Below, in pieces: positions 12,783-26,900 of a DNA stretch of 64,000 bases (position 1 is its first letter; every line of letters begins with the position of its first letter). The DNA comes from Archilochus colubris (Eukaryota; Chordata; Aves; Apodiformes; Trochilidae). The notes beneath the pieces are model-generated. The model did not search any database. It saw nothing but the letters and a program-made list of their open reading frames with translations, and had not been told where the DNA came from. The stretch spans positions 3,077,163-3,141,162 of the forward strand of contig CM041090.1 of the NCBI GenBank assembly GCA_023079485.1, in the 5' to 3' direction. The position numbers were made by a program, and so were the translations under genes.

Positions 12783-13488
12783 CTGGAGAGCAGAATGGCA
12801 GAAAGGGACCTGGGAGTCTGGATTGACAAGAAGCTGAACATGAGCCAGCAGTGTGCCCAGGTAGCCAAGAAAGCCAATGGCATCCTGGCCTGGATCAGGA
12901 ACAGCGTGGCCAGCAGGTCCAGGGAAGGGATTCTGCCCCTGTGCTCAGCCCTGGTGAGGCCACAGCTTGAGTCCTGTGTCCAGTTCTGGGCCCCTCAGCT
13001 CAGGAAGGAGATTGAGGTGCTGGAGCAGGTCCAAAGGAGGGCAGCCAGGCTGGTGAAGGGACTCGAGCACAGATCCTATGAGGAGAGGCTGAGGGAGCTG
13101 GGGGTGTTGAGGCTGGAGAAGAGGAGGCTCAGGGGAGACCTCATCACTCTCTACAACTCCCTGAAAGGAGGTTGGAGCCAGGGGGGGTTGGGCTCTTTTC
13201 CCAGGCAACTCTCAGCAAGACAAGAGGGCAGGGTCTCAAGTTGTGCCAGGGGAGGTTTAAGTTGGATATTAGAAAAAATTTCTTTCTGGAGAGGGTGATC
13301 AGGCATTGGAATGGGCTGCCCAGGGAAGTAGTGGATTCTCCGTGTCTGGAGATATTTCAAAAGAGACTGGATGTGGCACTCAGTGCCATGGTCTAGCAAC
13401 CGCAACGGTGGTTCAAGGGTTGGACTCAATGATCTCTGAGGTCCCTTCCAACCCAGCCAATTCCATGATTCTATGATTCTATGATTCT
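12783..13488 (+). mobile_element. CR1 LINE, 5'-truncated, + orientation, frameshifted
   Basis: The frame from 12795 reads the CR1 reverse-transcriptase tail, including [54 protein letters not shown] and [20 protein letters not shown]. It then shifts frame at a G-run near 13181-13187: seven Gs here against eight in the copy at 4017. The second frame continues with [14 protein letters not shown]. The element ends with GAGGTCCCTTCCAACCC and ATTCTATG repeats at about 13460-13488. Confidence 0.94.
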
Positions 13489-16400
13489 AATCAACTCTTA
13501 AACTATTAGGAAAATATAGTCACCTCTAGGAGGCAGCATTTTATTGCAAATAGTGTAAAATTTGGTGTCTGACACTTCAGTAGGTTTTGAGGATCCTCAC
13601 ATCTCCCATGATTATGAAAAAAAAAAACCAAAAAACTTATAGTGGAAAAGAATTAATCCCACCCTTGCAGCAGAACTGCCTGTGCAAAAATAAGATTTGC
13701 TTTTCCAGCCAGCTAGAGCCAATCTTCAGATGAAATGTAGATAATCAGGCACAAAACCCACTCGGGTTTTCTGGGTGTGCCATGGCAAGGCAGATGGAAG
13801 AGCGGAGTAGCTGACTTGTTTACCTGCTCCCTGCAAAATCCCCTCCCCCCTTTAGGAAAAAGCTCATTAGCTTAACTTTCACCTGCTAATTAGGAAGATA
13901 CTTAACCTTTCACTTGCCTCTTTACTCAACAACTTTCCTTTTGGTTGCATTTTCCTTCTTTATAGCCCAGGTCTGTCCGGAGCTGCAGCTGAGATTTTAT
14001 TTCTTTGGGAATTTCCAGCATACAGAAGCAGTACAAGCAATAGGTGAAAACATGAGTTTACATCTTCAGACTGTTGAGAAGATTTCCTTTAAAAAAAAAA
14101 AAAATCATTAAAAAAAAAGGGGGGGGGGAGAAAAAAAGGGAAAAAAAAAATCATCTCTAATCTTTTGCCTAATCTGCCTGTTAACTCACACTTATGGCTG
14201 TTGATATGGCCTGCTGAGGATCAGAGGATCTCTGACAAATCCAGGGAAAGTTCTCTGCCCCCATCAGTCAGATGTATATCAGCATTCCCTTCCCATAGTG
14301 TGGGATTCTGGAACTTGAATTTATGTCTTTTAATGCTAGAGTAAAAGTTGCAAGTCCCTGACCTGCTTATTCAAGTGGCTGGCAATGGTATTAAAGGGTT
14401 GTTTTTTTTTTTTCTGGTGAGGCATAAACTACAGCCAGCCAATACAGATTGTTGTAATTCTCCCTGAGATCTGTACTACCAACTCCTCATTCAGAGAAAG
14501 CCTCTTCCATACAGCCAGTGGATAAAAAGGACCAAAATTATCAGTGAAAAAGCTGACAGGAGGAACAAAGGATCTACAAGCACTTCTATTTTCTCATCAC
14601 AGGATATTCATGTCTGAAATATCAGGAGCTGAAAACCATGTGTATGATTTCTCATGCTTATAAATGTCCCAGATTCTGGAGAAAATATGTGGATAGAGTG
14701 ACTGTAAAATCTGTTGTCAGGCCTGAACCTGCCCATGGAGCTTGTCTTGCAAAAACAGGCTTTCATTTTTTTCTGCCTTGGGAAGACTCTTTCCAGTGGC
14801 AGATGTGACAAATAAAAAAAGCTCTGTGATTCTGGACAATTCCTGAACCACCAGGGAGTAAGGTCATTAGCCTGGCCCCAGTTAAGCCCACTGTTACCTT
14901 AAAGAAGGAAAAACCAGTTTTATTACTGGGTGTTAAAATAAGCAAGCATAAAGCTGACTTGGAAAGATATTTATGGTCCAGGGTTTTTTTAGAACAGAAT
15001 GTGTTAAAAATAAGCAACCATGCTGGATGCAGTGACAGGATGTGCCAAAGCTACAGTTAAATTATGTATCTGTATCAGCTGCAGGCAATACTGCATACTC
15101 AAAATTCCAAAATTACTTGTAAAAGCTCACATACTTCTCATCCTCAGTGTTTATCAAGAGCTGCTTTGCTTTCCTAATAATAGCAGCAAAAGCTGCTGTC
15201 TGGTTACATTATTGTAATGTACCTGTTGATGATTCTGTACCCTCTACATTTCACAGTATATTACATTTCTGGCAAGGAAAAATTATTCTTCATATATGAG
15301 CAGCTAGAAAACATCTCAGAGAGGTATACTATTAAATTATTGCCTTACAGGTAAATTTTTATGTGATCTTCTTTCCATAGCCTGTTGAAAATGGTTTTTA
15401 TATAAATACTTAGAAAAGCTTGTAGAAAACACATACAGATTGCATCCCATGCATTCTTTATGTGTGACATAAAGGATGTGAGGATGTGACAATCCTCAAA
15501 ACCTACTGAAGTGTCAGACACAGACTGAATGCATTCTCCTCTCCAGATCTCTGGCAATGGGCCCTTGACAGCATCTCCTTGCTTTTCAGATGGTTTCCAA
15601 ATCTCAGGGGCATTAGATCTACCTGTGTTAAGATTTCATGGGCACCTTCAGGAAGAAGTCACCCTGCATAAGAAAAAAAAAAAAAAAAGGCATCTGAACA
15701 GCATGTCCATCCTTTTTGTCCTCTTTTAGACTTTTTCAGTCCTCTTTCAGTCTTCTGCTTCTCTGAGTGGTGGTGGAAGTCCATAACAATAAGGTACATT
15801 CTTCAGGTTTGAGAGAAGACCTTGTGCCCTTGTGATTATGATTTTACCTGTGCAAGGTAAATGAGTAAGGGGTCTCAGCAGCCTGCCTGTTGAGAGACAT
15901 TTCAGCTCAGCAGAGGTAAGCACAAGGTTGCTGCTCAAGATTTTGGAAGCTCCTGAGGCATGAAGAGTAAGAAGCAAAAGGAGCATTTATTCAGGTTTTT
16001 CTGGGTGATCTTCCCACTACTGAACCCAATGAGAGATGTGCCAGTGGTCCAGCCTGGTGTGGCCACCTCTATGTTCTTGTGTAGACAGAAGACAAACCTC
16101 AAGGTTTTCCTTCTGTGGGCTGAGCTGAAAACCAGTTTTTGTGGCTCAGAAGTGTGCAGGGGGATTGTCTCTGCTAAAGGAGTCTCTCGTGATTCTTTTC
16201 TTGATGTGGGGTCAGGAGGGTTGGAAGGGGGTGGTGAGACACGTGGCTGACAAGGCTGGTAGGGTGAGGAGAAGGCAAGATGAGAAAAGGTGCAGTGCAT
16301 CTATAAGGGTGCTGCAGTGTCAAGGAAGTAGCAAAAAAACAGTGAGAGTTGGATGTGTGAGGGAAACTTCCTGCTGGAGAGGTGACTGTGTCATCTATAA

Positions 16401-17808
16401 TGAAACAAAGGCTGAGCAAGTCATTATGAGTAAGATGTGAAACATCAAAAAAAAAAAAAATCAGGAAAAATCCACAGCCAAACCCGAGATGCAGAAAGAT
16501 CAAAAGATCTGTATTTCTCAACATTTATGAGTTCATAGCCCATTATTTTTTCCTGATCCACAGGCACCAGCTGCATTCCAAAATAGAAAGACAAAGGAAC
16601 TCTCAGTAGACCTGGACAATTTTGTTTTCAGAGTCTTAGAAGGAATATTTCTTTCTTGCTTACTGGTTCTGCTCTGGCCTAGCTATGTAGTCACCCAGAA
16701 CCACAATCACCTCCTGGCTACTGGATACTCCTTGTGAAGTACCCAGAAAATGGGTGTCACTGTCACAGGAAAACCACTGACAGCTGGCATGTATTCTCCT
16801 CTTCCCTGAGCTAGGCAGTCTGAGGGAAAAATAAATGAGTCAGAGAAAGTTAACAACTCCATCACCTCCAGAGGAAACGGAGGCAGTCGTGGAGCCCTTC
16901 AGGTCTATTTCTGTGTGTTCTTCTGTGCTCACCAGCCTGGCACTGGTGTAGTAAGCAGTGTGACTAATACCTAGCACGTGTTTTTTGCTCTCTCCAGAGG
17001 AAGCAGCACATGAGGCAGCGTGTCCAGCTTCAGAGGATCAGCTTCTGTCTTTTTAAATTGAAGCGTGGCTCTGCGCTGATGCCACAAAAAGCAGCAGCTC
17101 CAAAAGGTTCAGGTTCTGTGCTCTGAGGGGAAGCTGCTAAGATGTGGGACAGTGCTTAATTCTTGCCTGTGTGCTGCTCCCAGTCTCCCAAGAATGAGAA
17201 AGTTTGGCCTGACTTTACTCTGGCTTTACTCAAGTGCCACCCTGCAGTGCTATCCTGAGAGGGCTTCTCAGTCCAGCACCTTTTGGCAACCAATCCCTCT
17301 TTGCCTTACGACAGAAAAACTCAACCTCTTCAGCAAACTAACAAGCTAGCTAATATTGCTAGAGAAGTACAGAAATATTGCTAGAGAGCTGATCAAACAT
17401 TTGGATGCCCTTTCTGTGATTTAGCTGGCAAGGCCCAGCCCCTTCTGCTGACGTCTTTCCTCTCTATCACACCCCAGACTTTTCCCAGTGGAGCTTCAGT
17501 GAAAACTGACTGTTTGCAGCTACATGGAGATTGCAGGCACCACAATCATTATTTCCTCTACCTGACCTGGAGCAGAAACTCCATCATCAGGATGGGAAGG
17601 TAGCCTGGTTGCCTAGCAAAGGTGGGGTGATTTATCTCTGTCTCTAGATTGGTCCCTTTTTCTTTGCTGCACAAGAGAATTATTTTCAGACTTCCAAGGA
17701 GAATGAAGCCAGGCTAGAAATCAGAGGGGATGTGAGAGAGCTGCTCTCCCAGGGAGGAGAAGGAGTTACAGGGTTTCTCTGCTTTTTCCTTCTGTGCAGT
17801 GCAGGAAA
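13489..17808. other. SYT13 upstream flank with low-complexity A/G tract
   Basis: No coding exon can be supported. A purine-only low-complexity tract runs across 14090-14150, including A-runs, a run of ten Gs and more A-runs. Poly(A) runs lie at 15670-15685 and 16448-16460. The SYT13 promoter and 5' UTR should lie in the last part of this block, but I see no clear TATA box or CpG island. A pyrimidine-rich stretch ending CTGTGCAG at 17798 could be a splice acceptor, so the first non-coding exon may be farther upstream. Confidence 0.5.
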
Positions 17809-17991
17809 ATGGTTTTATCTGCCCCAGTTATAGCCCTGGGGGCTACCTTAGGGACTGCAACCAGCATCCTTGCCCTCTGTGGTCTCACCTGCTTCTGCAA
17901 ATGCAAGCAACCTGGGAAAGGACTCTCAGAAAAGGACCAAGAGGAGGACACAGAAAATACTAAGCCCAGTGTTCTTCAGCCAGTCCAGCAA
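17809..17991 (+). CDS. SYT13: SYT13 coding exon 1
   Basis: Codons 1-61. The start ATG is chosen because [19 protein letters not shown] matches the conserved SYT13 N-terminus and the context GAAAATGG is a good initiation site. An in-frame upstream ATG at 17794 would add only five residues and is not conserved. The exon carries the membrane anchor and the CFCKC cysteines. It ends in phase 0 after CAA at the donor GTAAGA. Confidence 0.95.
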
Positions 17992-20900
17992 GTAAGACAC
18001 AGTCTCTAATTTACTCTGTCATTTTTTCTTTAAATGGAGAGGGTGGGAATGCAACTTCTCTGTTCATCTGCTCAGCACATGATTTCTGCTGCCTGTGTGT
18101 CTGTTTATTGTGTTCAGGAAACAGGAGGGAGCTGGGTGAGGCACAGAATTAACGGGGCAGGAGGCAGCTGCCACATTGCTAAAGAGAAAGCTGCTAATGG
18201 CAAAAACAGGGGAGGAGGACTGGAAATGCTTGTTAGCTGTCAAGCTTGATCACAAGGGAAATAATTTCCCGAGGAGAGAAGACTGGACTTTACCAGGTGT
18301 CATGCAGCATTGTGAAGAGGAGGTGACTCCAGCTGGGATCTCCTAGAGCAGCTATTTATTTCTCTTACTCTATTAATGATTTCTTATGGTTCCTGCAGGA
18401 TACTTGCCTGTCAACAGCTGGTTGCTTGTGAAAACCATCCCTCCTCCTCCCTCTGCCACTCTAACAGAGGGATTAATTATATGTGAATTTAAAAAAAAAA
18501 ACAACATTGAAATAATAAGAAAATACAAGTGACAATCTAGGGTGTGTTGACTGGACAATCTCATCATACTGTGAATTGCTTTATCACTTACTGTGTGGAG
18601 TAATCCCTGTGTGGTTTTTCTTTCTTGTTATAATCCAAAAATCCTGATTTACTCCTGGGCTCAGTGCAAGAGTGAGCAAGGGGAATTATTCAACCCTCCT
18701 AATAGACTTATAAATGGAAAGCTCTCCTTCAAAGGGCAACGTTTGACTGATTTCCTGGGTTGACTCTGGCTTTAGCATGAGCTACAGCACTGCTTAGTCC
18801 CTGAAAGTATTACCTGTTGGCTGCTGCTCTTGCTATCTGTACCTGTCTGTGTCCTTCTCACTCCATCCAGCCATTCAGCAAAAAGTTATATCATAACAGC
18901 CAATTGCAAAGGCCAGTGATCCACTGCATAAGTCTTTGTTTGCCTTTAATTATCTATTTTTTTGTTCTTAAATAATGTAGCAGGAGTCTTAATTGAACTT
19001 CCCTGTAATGTTTGTAATCACACATTCAGTTCTTTGAACACCACTCTTAGTCTCTTGGTAGAGAAGAGCCCTGGCATCCTCATGCTCCTGTTGCAGTTTG
19101 TTGGGAGGAAAAATGACCAAATCTACTAATTGTAATTCTAAGATCTGATGCAGATGCACAGAACCACGTTACCAGAGCTTCTGGTTGCTGCGAGTAAGGA
19201 TGGCTCTGCTGACCATGGATGAAAATCTGCACTGAGCTTAGGACTTCTCAAGAAATTGCTGCTAATTCTGAGTGTTCACCTGTGAGCATGGTGAATACCT
19301 CCTAGCACCTGTTTGCATTTTCCTAGCATCAATTTCACCTGCCATTCTGTTTAATAGTTTTGTCATGTCCTTTCCAGGCTCCTCTCTTGTCTTTTCTAAC
19401 CCATAGAGGGGATTTGTCCACTCCTCTATATCAAGATGCACAATAATACTGAGATTTTCCAAGTTTACTATAAAAATGCATGAGAAATGTGTAGCTGGGA
19501 CATTCCTATCTTTTTGTGGAGATTTTTTCCTAGCTGTTGTCTGGAATAACATTGCTCACACATATTTTACCATCAGCCTCTTTCTTCTAGCTTCTTCTAA
19601 TCTTTACTAACTACATCCTTGGATTGGATATATTTTCTCTTACATTGCCCTTTGGGAAACATCCTGGGAAAGTGTTACTTCCTCCTGGACCTTGTTGTTT
19701 GGGAATGTCATCTTGTTTTCCTGACTGAAATAAGCACTAAGTCACTGTGGAGTCCAATTAAGCCCCTAGAATCATAGAATCATAGAATTGGCTGGGTTGG
19801 AAGGGACCTCAGAGATCATCGAGTCCAACCCTTGAACCACCGTTGCGGTTCCAAGCCCATGGCACTGAGTGCCACATCCAGGCTCTTTTGAAATATCTCC
19901 AGCAATGGAGAATCCACTACTTCCCTGGGCAGCCCATTCCAATGTCTGATCACTCTCTCCGTAAAGAAATTCTTCCTAATATCTAACCTAAACTTCCCCT
20001 GGCATAACTTGAGACCCTGCCCTCTTGTCTTGCTGAGAGTTGCCTGGGAAAAGAGCCCAACCCCCCCCTGGCTCCAACCTCCTTTCAGGGAGTTGTAGAG
20101 AGTGATGAGGTCTCCCCTGAGCCTCCTCTTCTCCAGGCTGAACACCCCAGCTCCCTCAGCCTCTCCTCATAGGGTCTGTGCTCGAGTCCCTTCACCAGCC
20201 TGGTTGCCCTCCTTTGGACCTGCTCCAGGACCTCGATATCCTTCCTGAACTGGGGGGCCCAGAACTGGACACAGGACTCGAGGTGTGGCCTCACCAGGTT
20301 ACAGCCCTCACAGTATTTCTACATTCACAGAGTTTTTGCAATTACTTAATCCAGTATTTAACCAACACTGGATCAAATTATTCAACCTGCCCTCAATATA
20401 TCACTTTTACCTGAATGATTCTATTCTCTTAGCATTGTAGACTTTTTAATTAGAAGGATTAATGCTAACGTTACAGGGGAGTTGTGGGGGTTTTTTTTAT
20501 AGCTGCCGAATGAACATTCTGTCACAGAAAGTGCAAAATGTTCTTAGTTTGCATATTTCCTTATGTTTAACAATTCTTTCCAATTAAAACAGTTTTCCTG
20601 CCAGGAACAAGCTTTCCCCTATGCTGTCACTGACTCAGAATCAGTCTGTATACCTTGAAGGAACGAAACTCAAATTTGAGTTCTGGGCTTATATCATCTG
20701 TGCCTGTTTATAAATTGTCCTGTTGGGATTTTTTCTGACTACATCAGTACACTCTGTGTCCTAGTCAGTGCTTGACAAACTTAATTATTGAAGCCTGTCA
20801 GGGACACTGGTTTGATAAACAGAGTGACAAAAGAAAGATGAAACAAGACTGCATTTTATTCACTTCTCATGTCTCCCATGACAGTGATGCTTCTATTTGC

Positions 20901-23900
20901 TATAGACAGAGGCTCCCCGTGGACATGCCCTGCATACATGATGAGGAGGAGGAGTTCAAATGCACAGATACATCTAGAGAGCAATTGATACTGCTCACAA
21001 TGTGCAAAGTCTCAGGAAAACATGCAGGATGAAGATTCCTAAATACATCCAGCAATGGCAGCAACCTGGTGCCTTGTTTGAGAGGCAGGAACCCCCAAGG
21101 GTCAGTTGCAGCCTCCTTGCTACTTTTCATTTCTTTGGTTTCATGTAGAACTATCTGAACCCTCCTGCTGCTCTCTTTGTTTAAGATACTGCTGCTGATT
21201 TGTAAAGGGAATTTCCATAGGGCACTGCTATATAACTAGGTTAGCAGACACCACTTGAGAAGAGAGCTGGCAGCAAAACTAATAAACAGAGGCAGATGCA
21301 GTTGGAAGAGGGGGTTGGGCCAGTCCCACTGTGCTTGCATATGTCTCTCATCTCTAATTCTGCAGAGCAGACAGACAAGAGGAATATTTAGACCCAGTGG
21401 AGTTTTTAGTTGCTGTGTGCTGATGGATTTCCTGACTGCCTGCCTTTCAGAAAGTGGCAGAAAAAATTGTCCCAGCAACACCTCCCGTTTGACGGGCATT
21501 TTTCTGCCCAAAGTGCTTCAGGTGCAAAGCAGGAACAGTGCCCTGATGTGATGGGCAGACTGGTAGGACAGGAGCTTTGTACTGGTAGGACAGGAGCTTC
21601 AGGAGGGAAAGCACAGCAGAGACTGATCAGGGCAGCAGGCACTGTGTGCATGTTGGAACCAAAGCCTTTGCAGAATAAAAGTGACCTGGTTTTTTTTTTT
21701 TCCAAGCTGTTATTTAGTGATTCCTAATGCATTTTTTTGGTAACCTTTAATTTTAGGATAATGGAAATCTGCATTCAAGGTTTGGATTTCCAAGTTTCCC
21801 ACGTATTTTCAGAATGATGAGGCTCCCCTCCCCAAAAGAGGGATCTCTCTTGGGGACCTGCACCTTAAGGCTTGCACAGCTGCTCAGCTCAGCTGGATGC
21901 TAACTGGGGACTGCACACAGTGCTGTCTTTCTCTCTCAACCTACTTTCTTTTCAGAACCCTTGAAATTATGAAATGTTGTGTTACATAGTGGGCTTCCTG
22001 AACACTGACAAACTGGCTGCCCTGGGAAGATAGGGGCAATGACCTGATTAAGTCTTTCCCACTCTTAGGTCCAGAAAACCACAATGTTATGATCTCCACA
22101 AGCAGAATGTGACCCAAGAGATGAAATCCAAGGTTGTTCTTTTTCATCATCTCTGTTTCTTGAGGAATAACCACACTCCCTCAGGATATGTTAACTGGGA
22201 CCACAAAGTCCCAACACAGACAAGTGCTTCAGGGCATCATCTCCATTCATTATTAACGTTATACTAATGAAAAAACTTTAATTACAATTATGAACGTTTT
22301 CTGGCTCGCCCTCAGTCTAAATTTAACACTGAATAGGTTGGCAGGCAAAAGGGTTGGAGAGGATCCCACTGCACAATAATCAACCAAAATAGCAGTTTTT
22401 CTTCTGCTTTTTGTATTTCTTGTTTTGGAAACATTAATAAAATCTGTTGCAAGGGTCTGGGTCATTTGCTAGTCAGTGTTTGTTTCTTCCCATTGATGAA
22501 TCCAAATATAAATGAATCAGGAATTAATTCAGTTATCAGCAGACAGGATTCTTCCTTGGGACATAAGGATAGGAGGACTTTAATGTTTCACTACTTTTCC
22601 CTGTTTTGGGAGAACAGTAACACCTTTGTGATAAACTCTGCTTGGGCCACCTGAGCATTACACCATAGAATCATAGAATTGGCTGGGTTGGAAGGGACCT
22701 CAGAGATCATCGAGTCCAACCCTTGAACCACCGGTGCAGTTGCTAGACCATGGCACTGAGTGCCACATCCAGTCTCTTTTGAAATATCTCTAGACACGGA
22801 GAATCCACTACTTCCCTGGGCAGCCCATTCCAATGTCTGATCACCCTCTCCATAAAGAAATTCTTTCTAATATCCAACCTAAACCTCCCCTGGCACAACT
22901 TGAGACCCTGCCCTCTTGTCTTGTTGAAAGTCGTCTGGGAAAAGAGCCCACCTCCCCCCTGGCTCCAACCTCCTTTCAGGGAGTTGTAGAGAGTGATGAG
23001 GTCTCCCCTGAGCCTCCTCTTCTCCAGCCTCAACAACCCCAGCTCTCTCAACCTCTCCTCATAGGGTCTGTGCTCGAGTCCCTTCACCAGCCTGGTTGCC
23101 CTCCTTTGGACCTGCTCCAGGACCTCGATATCCTTCCTGAACTGAGGGGCCCAGATCTGGACACAGGACTCAAGCTGTGGCCTCACCAGGGCTGAGCACA
23201 GGGGCAGAATCACTTCCTTGGACCTGCTGGCCACACTGTTCCTGATCCAGGCCAGGATGCCATTGGCCTTCTTGGCCACCTGGGCACACTGCTGGCTCAT
23301 GTTCAGCTTCCTGGCAATCCAGACTCCCAGGTCCCTTTCTGCCTGGCTGCTCTCCAGCCACTCTGTCCCCAGACCATCTTTCAGGTTCTTCTGCTCATTC
23401 CATGTTCCCAATTCAGCAAAGAATTGAAATACTAGGAACAAGCTCACCCATAAATCCAAATTTCAGTCCTGGTTTAGTAAAGGAGAAATGTCAGCTGAGA
23501 GTCAGCTGGAGCTCTGGACCACAGAGCCAAGACCTAGTCCACTATTGACCACTGAATCAACTCCTCTTGGTACATGCTTTGCAAGGATCTTCTTTCTTAT
23601 TGCACCGTGGTTGTACTTTCTACAAGTGGCTGTATGATTCATGTCTTTGCCTTTTTATGCTTGCTATATACTTACGTAGAATGTCCTCAAATCTGTGGGT
23701 GGCTACAGCCTCTTGGCTTTGGATTTGACTAAAGACATCAGGGTAAAAAACACCACACCTCAGTCATGGTAAAATGAACTTCAAGGTTGATTTGTGTGCT
23801 GAGAGAAAACAGATTTGTTGAAGAAGGACTAACTGGTACAGGAAGAGAGGAATAATCAAACAATTCTTACCTTTTTTTTTGTTGTTGCAACCAAACATCT

Positions 23901-26900
23901 GTAAAAGGATGAATCTGAAAAGACAAAACACCAAACGGAAGAGTATCAGCTTTAGCAAGTAAATCTCTGGGCTTACAGGCAGTGATTTCTAGAAATAATG
24001 ATAGTGAGAACAATCTTTTCAGACACTGTCTTTATGTCCCCTCATTTAACACTGAATTAGGTGTATGAGTCTAATGAGTGCAAAGTAATAAACAAGGTTT
24101 TAATTTTCAGTTCAACGTTAAGAAAACTGCAGAGCCAGTCCAGCCCCGAGCACTCCTGAAGTTTCCCAACATTTATGGCCCCAAACCAGTAGTAACTTCA
24201 CCTGAAATTGTTAACTACACGCAGTACTCCCTGAAGACAACAGAAGAACCAGGTGCTGGGAAACATCCAGCTTTGGATGAGAACAGGATGAAGATACAAG
24301 TCAATGAAGAGCTCTTTGTTCTCCCTCAAAACGGTAGGAGATTTGATCTTCAGACTAACAATTGCTTTCCTGGGTGTAGATCTCTAATATTTCTGATCAT
24401 GATGTGATTGTACTTAGAGGAATAAATATAAAATGAACACGAGTGCTTTGCACTCTCCTACCATGAGCATTGTCTGGGAGTCCTCCCTTCAATGCCTGTG
24501 TTTCAGAGAAAGTTGTCATCAAGCTCATCAGGACTTTCAGCTGGAGTTGTATCTGGTTGTAAATTATTTTTTTTTTTTACCTGCAGTGTTGAAGAATCTG
24601 GCTCACCTGAAGTAGGCATTTTGCAGAAAAACATTGAGTGTAGTTCTACTCAGAGCAGTGCCAGAGATGAGTGAAATGTGGGATCAAAGCAAGCTTGGGA
24701 GGGAATCTCCTCCAGGACAAATGCTAGCTGTCCAGTAGCTGTCCTTGTCAGGGACACTGGCAGCAGGGGATCAAGATTCTTTTTTTTTTTTTTTTCTCTG
24801 CTGCTTTTTTTCCACTGTTTTGGTGAACTGGTTTTGGCTTGTTGTGAAGTGCAATGAAACCAAAAGGCTGACACTTCCAACATTTTTTGCCAAACAGAAT
24901 TCTTGTTTTCTATCCAGCCCAAAGGGAAACATGCCAAAGCCTGGAACATGAGATTTCTGGAGGCTGAAAGAAAATGCAGTCTTAATTATATACATCTGGC
25001 AGCATGACTGAGTTGCTTCCATACTGATTTTTACCTTCACAGCTGTCTTTTAACAGGATAATTGACTTTTATGGCTACCACGTTAATAAAACCTTCCTGA
25101 AGGTTTGCCAGAGACACAATGCCATCTGTCATGATTTTTTTTAAATGAGAAATTCTTAGGTTTTTTAAAAATTGCTAGAGATTTTATTTTTGTCCTTCTT
25201 GGAGGATGATAGCTACATCCTTCCACCATGAGGCTTTTGAGTGTGGAAAAGAGGGTACCATGAGAAGCAGCTGAACTGGAGCAACAGACTGTCTGAGCCA
25301 TATCCTTGGATGTCAGGGAGAAGATTATAGGGTGGAGAGGGTGGAGGATGATGGCTGCATGGAGGCTAAAACTTTCTATAAGTGTGTTGATATAAGAGGC
25401 TCTCTGCACTGATAATAAATAGCACAAGTAGTTTGCTTCTTACTGTGCCTGATTTCGTAGCCCAAGTGTGCTGAAATTAAGCAAGGATTGTTGTGTTCTT
25501 CTTTCTGTGCCACATTGAACCAGGCTGGACCACAGCTGAGATTTTTAGGTGGAAATGTGTTGGTCCCACTATTGTTTTCTTTGTGAATCAGAACTGGCCT
25601 TGCATATAATAGCTTTTGATGATGAAAAGCTCTAGCATTACTTTTAGTCTTACCACTTGGTTTATTTCAGTACGAAATATGTACTCAGCTTCAAAATCAC
25701 ATGTACAGAAACTGCCTCACAGCTTCCCAAGCTCATTATCTGCAGTCTGGTCAAGTGCTATGGAAATAGATGTCTTCTGCATGACAAAGACTGCATTGTT
25801 AAAATTAAAAAGCATTTAGAGACATCTGAGCAGAGTGGAAGCTTAAAAGCAGGCTCAAGTTCTCATTCCAAAGAACACAAGATTTAATTTACCTGTGCAA
25901 GTAAAAAACAATTTAAAAGAGTATCACAAGTAATGTGTACAGTTTGGAAACCTTGGCCTAGGCATAAGGTGAAAGAGCAAGTGTGTGAACCAGCACAAGG
26001 TGGTAGACAGCAGAAGGCTTGCTGTAGAAAGAGCTGAAAAATGGAGATAGAGTGATGGAGGAGGAACATAAATAATATTCCTGCACAGGAGGTGCAAGGA
26101 GAGTAAAATGTTTAGAAAAGTGGCGTCAAGACAGGATGGATTGATTTGTTCTTCTTGGAGGGTGAAGAGCTGCTTGCTAAAAGGGTTATTTCAGTTCCAG
26201 GTGTAGTCAAGGATGTGTGTGTCACAGAGCACTTGAAGCCTGAGAAGGCAGCTGGCTGTAACCAGGCTCCTGAGCTCCACTATTCCCTTTCCTATGACCA
26301 ACAAAAAGCTGAGCTGCGTGTGACTCATCTGGAAGGTAAGGGGCAGAGCTCTTCTGCTGCTGATTCTCCATCTGGAGGGTATTGTTGATTTTAGTTCCCC
26401 TCCTACCTTAAAATCAACCTGTCCTCATGCCCCTTGGTTATTTCTGGACTTGCAGTATAGACATAACCTGGCAGTGTCACTGCTTGAAGTGGGTGCTCAA
26501 GGAATGACTTGGGAGCAATTGTTTGCACAGCTCAAAAGCAGAAACCAGGAACCAGGATGGGGTCCTCCAGACCCAGATATGGTATAAAGAAACCTCTTTT
26601 TTTTCCTTTTTATTTTTTTTTTTTTCTGGGGCAAGGGGAAGGGTGTTACTATCTCCTTCCTCAATAGTTTCATTCTTCAACTTGACCCTCTACCTACTCT
26701 CTCTTCCTCAAGTCAAGCCAAAGGCTGAGTGAGATACCAGACTTATCTTCTAGGCCACTGAGGAAGGTCCCTTTGGCTGAGCCTGACTGAGCTCTGGCTA
26801 CCACTCTGAAGTGGGAGCAGACAACTGTAACAGCTTTTCCACTCAGGGCCAGAGCATCATCAGTTCCCCTGGGAAGGTAAAACAAGCTGAATGAATAATT

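Larger units (their letters stand above)
17992..24110 (+). other. SYT13: SYT13 intron 1
   Basis: A 6.1-kb GT-AG intron. It holds two antisense CR1 fragments (19768-20299 and 22664-23400) and a 19-bp tandem duplication (21559-21599). It has T or A runs near 18490, 21689 and 23872. No other coding sequence is seen. Confidence 0.85.

Noticed and set aside
22743..23459. 238-residue open frame on the - strand as a host gene
   Set aside because: Its body is the C-terminal part of the CR1 polymerase protein and the block ends with the CR1 3' UTR and octamer tail. The first residues come from flanking sequence.
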